From: an uncultured Christensenella sp.
GTDB lineage: Bacteria; Bacillota; Clostridia; Christensenellales; UBA3700
DNA length: 30,877 nt
Direction of reading: 5' to 3'
NCBI GenBank assembly: GCA_910576875.1
Contig: CAJTKI010000010.1
Span: 1 to 30,877 of the forward strand
A program made the translations under genes and the position numbers. A model generated the notes under the pieces. The model was not told the DNA's origin, did not search any database, and saw only the letters and a program-made list of their open reading frames with translations. Below, piece by piece: positions 24,303 through 30,877 of the stretch. Every line of letters begins with the position of its first letter. The stretch's first letter is position 1.

Positions 24303-25772
24303 ATGAAAGCGAAAGCGTTAACTATATCCACTGAGAAATTAAATGGGCGCTTTTACACACCCGAATTCATTGTCAATAATATTCTTGATTTATCTAGCTA
24401 TCATGGACAGTCGATATTAAAAAAACACGTTATTGACAATAGTTGCGGTAATGGTGCATTTTTGATTGCCATTGTAAATAGATATTGCAACGAATTTCTA
24501 AAAACCCGCAATGATCTACTTCTTTTGTCAAAGGAATTGTCCACCTATATCCACGGTATTGAAATAGACAACATAGAATGCCAAAAATGTATTCAAAATT
24601 TAAACAAAATTGTTGAGAAGTATGGCTTGAATAGTATTAATTGGGACATAACCTGTGCTGATACTTTGACGATAAATAAATATAACGGCAAAATGGATTT
24701 CGTTTTAGGAAATCCGCCTTATATTAGGATCCATAATTTAGGCAATTCCTTTAACCACATAAAAAGATTTTCATTTGCTCAAAGCGGCATGACTGATTTG
24801 TACATTGTTTTTTATGAAATTGGGTTAAAAATGCTTAATAAGAATGGGGTTTTGGGTTATATTACACCTAGTTCCTTTTTTAATAGTCTTGCTGGGAAGT
24901 ATATGCGCTTGTATTTAGTAAACAATAATTTACTTGATAAAATCGTAAATTTAAAGCACTTTCAAGCATTTACTGCAACTACCTATACAACCATTACAAT
25001 CTTAAAAAATAATCGTCAACATAAGACAATCGATTACTATCAATTTGAAAATAAAAATTGTTTCCCATATTATGTCGATACACTAGACATCGATAATTTT
25101 TACATATGTGGTAATTTTTATTTTGCAGAAAAAAGAAAATTAAATGAATTGAGAATAATTTTAAATTATCATACTATAAAAGACCACTTTGCTGTTAAAA
25201 ATGGTTTCGCTACTCTTTCCGACAGTTTTTTTATCGGTAATTTTGATTTTGACGAATTTACCATACCCATTGTAAAAGCATCAACAGGAAAGAAATTTAG
25301 ATGTATATTTCCCTATTCAAAGGGCAAACTAGTAGCATTTTCAGAGTTAACCGCAAATGAGAAAATTAGAACCTACTATGATACTTATAAAAACTTGCTA
25401 CAAAATCGTAGTTTGGAAAGCAAGAATGATTGGTATGGGTTTGGACGAACACAAGGAATCAACGACGTCTATCGTTGTAAATATGCTGTTAACACTTTAA
25501 TAAGATCACAATCTGATTTAAAACTTATAAAATGTGACAAAGGCGTTGGTGTTTATAGCGGACTCTATATTATAACAGACGTTCCAGAGATCCAATTGAA
25601 AGAAATGCTATATAGCGAAGATTTTATTTCCTATATACTACTACTTGGCAAATATAAAAGCGGCGGCTATTATACTTATTCGTCAAAAGACTTGAAAAAT
25701 TATCTTGAATATAAATACTCACAAAGGAACAGTTTAAAAAATGAACAATTCGCAATTTTTAGTAATTCTTAA
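24303..25772 (+). CDS. Adenine-specific DNA methyltransferase (gamma class, Eco57I/TaqI-like)
   Basis: This 489-residue N6-adenine DNA methyltransferase has the motifs in gamma-class order: motif X-like GRFYTP (15-20), motif I DNSCGNGAF (45-53) for SAM, acidic GIEID (85-89), CADTL (118-122), and the catalytic motif IV GNPPY (136-140). The C-terminal half (about 260-489) would be the target-recognition domain. It should protect host DNA against the nuclease encoded next, whose frame overlaps its 3' end by 32 bp. The gene is strongly AT-rich and uses AGA arginine codons and A/T-ending codons, unlike the GC-rich neighbours, so it was probably acquired horizontally. The recognition sequence cannot be deduced. 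Confidence 0.93.
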   Translation: MKAKALTISTEKLNGRFYTPEFIVNNILDLSSYHGQSILKKHVIDNSCGNGAFLIAIVNRYCNEFLKTRNDLLLLSKELSTYIHGIEIDNIECQKCIQNLNKIVEKYGLNSINWDITCADTLTINKYNGKMDFVLGNPPYIRIHNLGNSFNHIKRFSFAQSGMTDLYIVFYEIGLKMLNKNGVLGYITPSSFFNSLAGKYMRLYLVNNNLLDKIVNLKHFQAFTATTYTTITILKNNRQHKTIDYYQFENKNCFPYYVDTLDIDNFYICGNFYFAEKRKLNELRIILNYHTIKDHFAVKNGFATLSDSFFIGNFDFDEFTIPIVKASTGKKFRCIFPYSKGKLVAFSELTANEKIRTYYDTYKNLLQNRSLESKNDWYGFGRTQGINDVYRCKYAVNTLIRSQSDLKLIKCDKGVGVYSGLYIITDVPEIQLKEMLYSEDFISYILLLGKYKSGGYYTYSSKDLKNYLEYKYSQRNSLKNEQFAIFSNS

Positions 25773-26442
25773 AAAATCATTTGATGCTTATTTGCAAACT
25801 GGCGCAAGAAGCAATAAAAAGTTAAGCATTTTACATGGTGCTATTTCAGAAGATTTGCAAAAACGTTTAAACGATAACCATTATTCCGTATACTCTTTAG
25901 GTTACGGAATAGGAAAAGAACATAAAATCAATGGACGCTATGTAAATAAAACAACAATAACCGAAAACAATACGCCTGTCGCTGGTATTGCAGTGAAATA
26001 TGTAATGAGCAATTACTCGCAAAATTCAAATAACTATTTTGAAAATATGCTTGGCGAAACTGCAAATATACGTTGCGCTAAAATACCCTATTTTCAGATT
26101 TTTATAATTTCTGACAAATCGCCCTATTTTGACAAAAATGGCGGTATCGCAAAATGGGAAACAATAACTGAACATAACTTAAACAAGTACATTAAGTTGT
26201 CTAACGATAATATTGATAACTATTTACATACTCCAAATAAAACGCTTGTCTTCATTATTCATATTGAAGACAAAATTGATATTACCCAAATTCCCAATAA
26301 GGTAGAATACGAAAATCATTATTTACATAATGATTTTGATATGACAATTTCCAGATTGAAATTTGATTTTGGCGCTACCATTATTTATAATGACTATGAC
26401 AAATTTATAGATAAGGTAACTTACACAATTAAAAGTTTATAA
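25741..26442 (+). CDS. Probable type II restriction endonuclease
   Basis: This 233-residue protein starts inside the end of the methyltransferase gene (32-bp overlap, AAAGGA about 11 nt before ATG), the usual place for the matching endonuclease. The best-conserved-looking block is residues 56-111: GIGKEHKINGRY, AGIAVKYVMSNYSQNSNNYFENMLGETANIR. This pattern recalls PD-(D/E)XK-fold restriction enzymes, with K86 in AVKY as the candidate lysine. The acidic residue two before that lysine is missing (A84), so the second acid may come from the following helix (E101 or E106), as in the NgoMIV/Cfr10I arrangement. This is an inference; a fold search would settle it. Composition is AT-rich like the rest of the island. 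Confidence 0.65.
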   Translation: MNNSQFLVILKKSFDAYLQTGARSNKKLSILHGAISEDLQKRLNDNHYSVYSLGYGIGKEHKINGRYVNKTTITENNTPVAGIAVKYVMSNYSQNSNNYFENMLGETANIRCAKIPYFQIFIISDKSPYFDKNGGIAKWETITEHNLNKYIKLSNDNIDNYLHTPNKTLVFIIHIEDKIDITQIPNKVEYENHYLHNDFDMTISRLKFDFGATIIYNDYDKFIDKVTYTIKSL

Positions 26443-26495
26443 TTACTTTTAAATTTTGACTAACCAAATATTATCATCGGAAAGGTTAATAATTT

Positions 26496-27959
26496 ATGGA
26501 AAGACTAATTGAAAACCCCAAAGTATTTATTTCTTATGCTTGGGGAACAGAAGAATATCAGCAAAAAGTACTTGACTTCGCTTCGCGATTAAAGGGCGAT
26601 GGCATATCGGTTGTTATAGATAAATGGTCAATGGAAGTTGGAAATGATACTAGTTCTTTTATGGAAAAGTGTGTTAACGATAGTTCCATAAATTATGTTA
26701 TAATTTTACTTGACCCAGTTTATGCAAAGAAGGCTAATGACCGTACTGGCGGAGTTGGAACTGAAACTCAAATCATTTCTCCTAATGTTTATAATGACGC
26801 CGAACAAAGTAAATTTGTACCTGTTGTATTTGAACGCGGTAATAATAACGAAACTTGTATGCCTATATATTTAAATGGCAGATTACATTTTGATTTGACA
26901 ACAGCAGAATATGAAAAAGAATATATTAAACTTGTTCGCCATTTGTATGGAAGAAAAACATATATAGAGCCGCCGCTTGGGAAAAAACCAATCTGGGTTG
27001 ACACACCTAAAAACATTATTCCATTAAATCTGCAAGAAATTGTACAATTAAAAAATAGTACTATTATTTATAATAAATCGACTATTATTTTTAATGCTTT
27101 TGATAAAATTTTAAAAAGTCTAGACAACACCATTTGTAATAACAAGAATTTGCCTTCTGAAATAACTGCAACTACTGCGAAAGCGATTTTAGAATATAGA
27201 ACAAGTTTCATCCCTGTTAGAGATAATTATTTGGAAATACTTGATATTATTGCTTTATTCGATGGTATTGAAGATGAAATTGTTGATTTTTTGTTTAATA
27301 TTTATAACAGATATACGAATACATCCAGCCCTATTAATGAAGTGTTGTTAAATTCATTATTAAACGAACTTTTTATTTATACTATTTCAAAATTATGGAA
27401 AGTAAAAGCATATGCAAAAATATACAATATTTTGACAAGAACATATTTTGCCCACACGCCTGATAATAAAGCAATACCATTTAATGAAGTTTTTTATTGC
27501 GCAAATTCTCAAACAATTGATTCGATAAAGAATAAAATTGACTATCCAAATGATGAACGTCAACATTTTTCAGGAGAAGCCCAACTTTGGATAGAAACCC
27601 TTAATGAAAAATACTCAAAAGATGATATTATCTTTGCAGATTTACTACTTTACAATTTAAGCATACTATTAATAGAAAGCCATTATTATTGGTTTCCAAA
27701 AACATATATATATGATAGCTATTATTCTCCCAATTCTCAATTTCGCCTGTTTAGCTTAAAATTTAAATCAAAATATGAGCTTGAAAAAATGTCTAACCTA
27801 CTTGGAACAAAAGAAGTAAATAAATTAAAAAGTTTATTTGATAAAATGCAATTAGTAAAAGATAACCTAAGTGCAAGATATCGTTATCCTTCTGCTTTCA
27901 ATAAAGCGAGCATTATTTTAGATTTTATTACAGTTGATGAAATCGGCACGTTAAATTAA
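26496..27959 (+). CDS. SEFIR-domain protein, putative anti-phage effector
   Basis: This 487-residue protein begins with a SEFIR (TIR-like) domain at about residues 8-150. It carries KVFISYAWGTEE (9-20), RLKGDGISVVIDKWSMEVGND (31-51), FMEKCV and YVIILLDPVYAKKANDRTGGVGTETQI. The last block contains E90, which may correspond to the catalytic glutamate of NAD-cleaving TIR domains. Bacterial SEFIR proteins have been reported as anti-phage defence proteins thought to act by NAD+ depletion. Residues about 175-487 are largely helical with no family I recognise and could be the sensor part. It starts 53 bp after the nuclease with a GGAAAGG ribosome binding site and no clear promoter of its own, so it probably shares the operon. 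It is AT-rich. Confidence 0.82.
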   Translation: MERLIENPKVFISYAWGTEEYQQKVLDFASRLKGDGISVVIDKWSMEVGNDTSSFMEKCVNDSSINYVIILLDPVYAKKANDRTGGVGTETQIISPNVYNDAEQSKFVPVVFERGNNNETCMPIYLNGRLHFDLTTAEYEKEYIKLVRHLYGRKTYIEPPLGKKPIWVDTPKNIIPLNLQEIVQLKNSTIIYNKSTIIFNAFDKILKSLDNTICNNKNLPSEITATTAKAILEYRTSFIPVRDNYLEILDIIALFDGIEDEIVDFLFNIYNRYTNTSSPINEVLLNSLLNELFIYTISKLWKVKAYAKIYNILTRTYFAHTPDNKAIPFNEVFYCANSQTIDSIKNKIDYPNDERQHFSGEAQLWIETLNEKYSKDDIIFADLLLYNLSILLIESHYYWFPKTYIYDSYYSPNSQFRLFSLKFKSKYELEKMSNLLGTKEVNKLKSLFDKMQLVKDNLSARYRYPSAFNKASIILDFITVDEIGTLN

Positions 27960-28003
27960 GTATGAAAGTAAGCTAAATAAAATTAGCCTAATGGCATTAT
28001 AAA

Positions 28004-28037
28004 ATACGCAACCTAATAGTGAAATTAGGTTGCGTAT
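28004..28037 (-). terminator. Terminator of the tRNA-Arg gene
   Basis: A 14-bp perfect stem (ATACGCAACCTAAT and its complement) with a 6-nt loop. On the minus strand it is followed by TTTTATAAT. It begins directly after the tRNA's CCA end. Confidence 0.7.
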
Positions 28038-28039
28038 GG

Positions 28040-28116
28040 TGGTGCACCATAAGGAACTCGAATCCCTAACCTTTGCATCCGTAGTGCAACGCTCTATCCA
28101 ATTGAGCTAATGGTGC
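28040..28116 (-). tRNA. tRNA-Arg (anticodon ACG)
   Basis: The minus strand folds as a complete cloverleaf. The acceptor stem is GCACCAT / ATGGTGC with discriminator A and encoded CCA (28040-28042). The D arm is GCTCAATTGGATAGAGC. The anticodon stem is TTGCA / TGCAA with loop CTACGGA. The T loop is TTCGAGT. The anticodon ACG, read as ICG after editing by TadA, decodes CGU, CGC and CGA. These codons dominate in the GC-rich host genes, whereas the adjacent island uses AGA. Length without CCA is 74 nt. Confidence 0.95.
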
Positions 28117-28134
28117 ATGCGCTAAGCGTAAATA

Positions 28135-28163
28135 ATTGTACGATATCCGCTCGCAAATGTCAA
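28135..28163 (-). promoter_or_regulatory. Promoter of tRNA-Arg
   Basis: Minus strand perfect TTGACA (28158-28163), 17-bp spacer, TACAAT (28135-28140). The tRNA 5' end is 19 bp downstream of the -10 box. Confidence 0.8.
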
Positions 28164-28202
28164 CTGTAAATCGAGAGCAAATCAAAAAAATTTGAAATCG
28201 TT

Positions 28203-28232
28203 TTGCAAATGGTGCGGCGCGTATGCTACACT
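28203..28232 (+). promoter_or_regulatory. Promoter of the trmN6-like gene
   Basis: TTGCAA (28203-28208), 18-bp spacer, TACACT (28227-28232) preceded by TGC. The expected transcription start falls on or next to the ATG at 28239, which suggests a leaderless mRNA. Confidence 0.5.
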
Positions 28233-28238
28233 ACGGAT

Positions 28239-28994
28239 ATGGAAGTATCGATACAAGACAACGAACGGCTGGACGATCTGCAATACGCGGGGCTGCGACT
28301 GATCCAGCGTCCGGGAGAATATTGCTTTACGTCCGACGCGGTGTTGCTGTCCAATTATGCGCGCGTACGAGCGGGCGGCACGATCGTCGATTTGGGAACC
28401 GGCAACGGCGTCATCGCGCTGTTGGTCGCCGCAAAAACGGCGGCGGCGCAGGTCGTCGGGATCGAATTACAACCCGAAGTCGCCCGACTGGCGCAACGCA
28501 ACGTCGTCTATAACGGCTTGCAGGCGCGCGTGCGCATCGTACAAGGCGACGTCGCAAACGCGGCGCAATTGCTTGGCAAAGAATGCGCGCAAACGGTCGT
28601 TACCAATCCGCCGTATTTTCCGATGCCGAGCGGATTGAAACGCGCGACGCCGAGCGCGGCGCTGTCGCGGCACGAAAGCAGCTGCGATCTGAACGAATGG
28701 ATTCGATCCGCCGCCGACCTGTTGCAATGGGGCGGATCGCTGTATATGATTCACAAAACGGAACGCATGGCGGAAGTGCTGAGCGCGCTGACTGCGCGCA
28801 ATCTGGCGCCCAAGCGCGTGACGCTGATCTTCCCCAAAGCGTCCAAACAGGCGGATACCTTTATCGTACAGGCAAAAAAAGGCGGCAAACACGGCATGCG
28901 TCTGGACACGCTGATCGTATACGAAGAGAGCGGCGCGATGACCGCTGCCGCCCGAAAACTCTATCACAAATCCGATTCCGCAACCGCCTTATAG
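28239..28994 (+). CDS. trmN6: tRNA1(Val) adenine-37 N6-methyltransferase-like protein
   Basis: This 251-residue class I SAM methyltransferase is of the YfiC/TrmN6 group, which modifies A37 of tRNA1(Val). The SAM motif VDLGTGNG is at residues 50-57, an acidic strand end is in VGIELQPE (73-80), and the catalytic NPPY is at 123-126. The N-terminal FTSDAVLLS stretch (30-38) is typical. The start at 28239 is chosen over the frame-opening ATG at 28203 because residues homologous to the family begin at MEVSIQDNERLDDL and the longer start lies on the promoter. It overlaps rsmI tail to tail by 31 bp. In Bacillota this gene (yabB-like) commonly sits beside rsmI, which supports the call. Confidence 0.88.
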   Translation: MEVSIQDNERLDDLQYAGLRLIQRPGEYCFTSDAVLLSNYARVRAGGTIVDLGTGNGVIALLVAAKTAAAQVVGIELQPEVARLAQRNVVYNGLQARVRIVQGDVANAAQLLGKECAQTVVTNPPYFPMPSGLKRATPSAALSRHESSCDLNEWIRSAADLLQWGGSLYMIHKTERMAEVLSALTARNLAPKRVTLIFPKASKQADTFIVQAKKGGKHGMRLDTLIVYEESGAMTAAARKLYHKSDSATAL

Positions 28995-29797
28995 ACGACG
29001 TCTTTGGGCACGCCGTTGCGACGCGCGATCTCTTTGATCGCGCTTTTTTTATCCGTGCCGCCGTCCATCAACGCGGCGACCTGCTCGCAATACGAGCCTT
29101 GCGGCGCGGACGGCTTTGTCTCGGCGGCTTCGATGACGACGACGTATTCGCCGCGCGGATCGTCGAGTTCCAACGCGCCGAGTTCGCCCTGCACATGCGT
29201 TTCGTACAGTTTGGTCAATTCGCGCACCACATGCGCTTGCCGCGCGCCGAACGCCGCATACATGTCCCGCAGATCTTCCCGCACGTCGTGCACCGCGCAA
29301 TAAAACACCAGCGCGCCGGGCGCATCGGACAGCGACGACAACAACGCCTGTCGATCGCGTTTGCGCGACGGCAAAAAGCCGACAAACGTCCAAATAGGTT
29401 GTTCGAGCGCGCACAGCGCAATCGCGCTGACGACCGCGGACGGTCCGGGAACGACTTCGACCCGATACCCCGCCGCGCGCGCCTGCGCGACGACGATCGC
29501 CCCGGGATCGGAGATCGCCGGCATCCCCGCGTCGGTGATCAGCGCGACGCTGTCGCCCGCCGCCAACCGCGCGCAGATCCGTTCCGCGGACTCGCGCTCG
29601 TTGTGGCGATGGCAAGCGGTCAACGGTTTGGAAATGCCGTAAAAGTTCAACAATCCCAGCGAATGCCGCGTGTCTTCGCATGCGATCAGCGATACCTGAC
29701 GCAGCGTTTCGAGCGCGCGCATCGTAATATCGCCCATATTGCCGATCGGCGTGCCGACCAGATACAGCGTGGACGGCTTGACGCAGAAATCAGGCAT
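28964..29797 (-). CDS. rsmI: 16S rRNA (cytidine-1402-2'-O)-methyltransferase
   Basis: This 277-residue enzyme of the tetrapyrrole-methylase fold methylates C1402 in the decoding centre of 16S rRNA. It shows LYLVGTPIGNMGDIT (11-25), ACEDTRHS, the ITDAGMPAISDPG block near residue 90 and EVVPGPSAVVSA. The C-terminal helical part (GGTDKKSAIKEIARRNGVPKDVVYKAV) is the small domain usual for RsmI. The ATG at 29797 lies inside the end of cysS (8-bp overlap), so the two are translated from one message. Confidence 0.95.
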   Translation of the reverse strand: MPDFCVKPSTLYLVGTPIGNMGDITMRALETLRQVSLIACEDTRHSLGLLNFYGISKPLTACHRHNERESAERICARLAAGDSVALITDAGMPAISDPGAIVVAQARAAGYRVEVVPGPSAVVSAIALCALEQPIWTFVGFLPSRKRDRQALLSSLSDAPGALVFYCAVHDVREDLRDMYAAFGARQAHVVRELTKLYETHVQGELGALELDDPRGEYVVVIEAAETKPSAPQGSYCEQVAALMDGGTDKKSAIKEIARRNGVPKDVVYKAVAESDL

Positions 29798-30877
29798 TTT
29801 TGGTCACGCTCGCGCCGTCCTTGGTATCGACGACGGTATAGCCCATCTCGGCGATCCGAGCGCGAATCTCGTCCGCTTTGGCATAATTCTTATCCCGTTT
29901 GGCTTGCGCGCGCTGTTCGACCAATTCCGCGATCTCGGCGGGCACTTCCTGCGCGGGCGTTTCCGGCTTGCGGATCCGATCCAACGACAGTCCCAACACG
30001 CGATCGAAGTCGAGCGCCAACGCATAGATATCTTTGCTGGACGCTTCTTTGACGGCGCGCCAAAGGATGCCGAGCGCAAGCGGAATATTCAAATCGTCGT
30101 CGATCGCGGCGGCAAACTCCGCACGATACCGATCCAACACCGCCGCATCGGTCGCGCGATCGCTGATCTTGTGCTGATACAACGCCGCGGTCAAACGCGC
30201 ATACGAGACCTTGGCGGCGTCCATGCCGTCGAACGTAAAATTCAGCTTTTTGCGATAATGCGCATTGAGACAGAAATAGCGGAACATGACCGCGTCGTAT
30301 CCCATCGCCTCCAATTGGGCGATCGTATACGTATTGCCCAGGCTCTTGGACATTTTGCCGTTGTTGACGAGCATGAATTCGCCGTGCACCCAATAGTTGA
30401 CGGTGCGTTTGCCGGCGAGCGCTTCGTTCTGCGCGATTTCGTTTTCGTGGTGCACGGGAATATGATCGACGCCGCCCGTATGCACGTCGAAGACCTGTCC
30501 CAAATACTTGCGGCTCATCGTGCTGCATTCGATATGCCAGCCCGGATATCCCATGCCCCACGGACTGGGCCACTGCATGATGTGTCCCGGCTCCGCCTTC
30601 TTCCAAACCGCAAAGTCCGCCGGATGCCGCTTTTGGCTATTGACTTCCACGCGCGCGCCGGCTTGCTGTTCGTCCAGATTGAGACGGCTGAGCTTGCCGT
30701 AATCGGGGAACTTGCCGATGTCGAAATAAATGCCGTCGTCGATCTCGTACGCGTATCCCGCATCCAGCAACGCCTGCACGTACGCGATCATATCGTCGAT
30801 ATGATCGGTGGCTTTGGCGATGACTTCGGGCTTGCCGATATTGAGTTTGGCAAGGTCTTCGAAAAAGACGCCGGTAT
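29790..30877 (-). CDS. cysS: Cysteinyl-tRNA synthetase (partial, 5' end outside window)
   Basis: The frame is open to the right edge of the window, so the N-terminal part, including the HIGH motif, is missing. About 362 residues are visible. They include GWHIECS (a zinc-ligand Cys), HTGGVDHIPVHHENE with zinc-ligand His and Glu residues, the KMSKS loop in GKMSKSLGN, and a C-terminal helical anticodon-binding region ending VVDTKDGASVTKNA. The enzyme charges tRNA-Cys in the cytoplasm. It overlaps rsmI by 8 bp. Confidence 0.96.
   Translation of the reverse strand, partial: TGVFFEDLAKLNIGKPEVIAKATDHIDDMIAYVQALLDAGYAYEIDDGIYFDIGKFPDYGKLSRLNLDEQQAGARVEVNSQKRHPADFAVWKKAEPGHIMQWPSPWGMGYPGWHIECSTMSRKYLGQVFDVHTGGVDHIPVHHENEIAQNEALAGKRTVNYWVHGEFMLVNNGKMSKSLGNTYTIAQLEAMGYDAVMFRYFCLNAHYRKKLNFTFDGMDAAKVSYARLTAALYQHKISDRATDAAVLDRYRAEFAAAIDDDLNIPLALGILWRAVKEASSKDIYALALDFDRVLGLSLDRIRKPETPAQEVPAEIAELVEQRAQAKRDKNYAKADEIRARIAEMGYTVVDTKDGASVTKNA

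Larger units (their letters stand above)
24160..28003 (+). mobile_element. AT-rich defence island next to tRNA-Arg
   Basis: Base composition changes abruptly after the terminator at 24157 and returns to GC-rich at the tRNA gene. Three plus-strand genes (methyltransferase, nuclease, SEFIR protein) fill it. No transposase, integrase or terminal repeat was found, and no copy of the tRNA 3' end was seen at the left edge, so the mode of entry is unknown. The boundaries are approximate. Confidence 0.6.

Noticed and set aside
1..30877. CRISPR array
   Set aside because: No regularly spaced direct repeats were seen; the only repeats are hairpins, ARG boxes and protein-domain repeats.

Overview
The window looks like the chromosome of a GC-rich, anaerobic, Gram-positive-type bacterium, probably an uncultured member of the Clostridia. 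The grounds are strong AGGAG-type ribosome binding sites, SigA-like promoters, a rubrerythrin, a DUF6273/Ig-like surface protein of the type common in gut Bacillota, a DinF/NorM-type MATE pump and a cyclic arginine pathway. The taxonomic call is inference. Strong codon bias leaves very long open frames antisense to the real genes; these are not annotated.

Layout. 1-4043 (minus): a large secreted surface protein with bacterial Ig-like/MBG-type repeats, interrupted by two apparent single-base frameshifts and running off the left edge. 4044-4445: an AT-rich intergenic region with two inverted copies of a 29-bp hairpin; a good promoter fires straight into one of them. 4446-5858 (minus): a MATE efflux pump. 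6066-13770 (minus): a complete seven-gene arginine operon, argG-argH-argC-argJ-argB-argD-argF, with start/stop overlaps, a terminator after argF, and upstream of argG a promoter overlapped by three ARG-box-like repeats. 14121-15371 (minus): a two-TM protein ending in a ribosomal L7/L12 C-terminal-like domain. 15596-17840 (plus): an unknown protein, an MgtC/SapB protein and a rubrerythrin. 17915-20089 (minus): a sodium:neurotransmitter symporter family transporter followed by a SAM methyltransferase. 20407-21984 (minus): a membrane-anchored calcineurin-like phosphoesterase. 22308-23219 (minus) and 23542-24117 (plus): a divergent AraC-type regulator and sugar O-acetyltransferase.

About 24160-27960 (plus) is a sharply AT-rich island with foreign codon use, carrying a gamma-class adenine DNA methyltransferase, an overlapping probable restriction endonuclease and a SEFIR-domain protein. 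It reads as a horizontally acquired anti-phage module: restriction-modification plus a putative TIR-like effector. It lies directly downstream of the 3' end of a tRNA-Arg(ACG) gene (28040-28116, minus), a typical insertion position. No integrase or duplicated att site was seen.

28239-30877: translation-related housekeeping genes return: trmN6-like (plus), rsmI (minus) and a partial cysS (minus) running off the right edge.

The arginine cluster converts glutamate to arginine by the acetyl-recycling route. ArgJ serves the first and fifth steps, ArgB carries the N-terminal helix typical of arginine-inhibited enzymes, and the ARG boxes imply ArgR repression. The most novel candidates are the methyltransferase-nuclease-SEFIR island, the L7/L12-like membrane fusion, and the promoter/hairpin element at 4097-4310.
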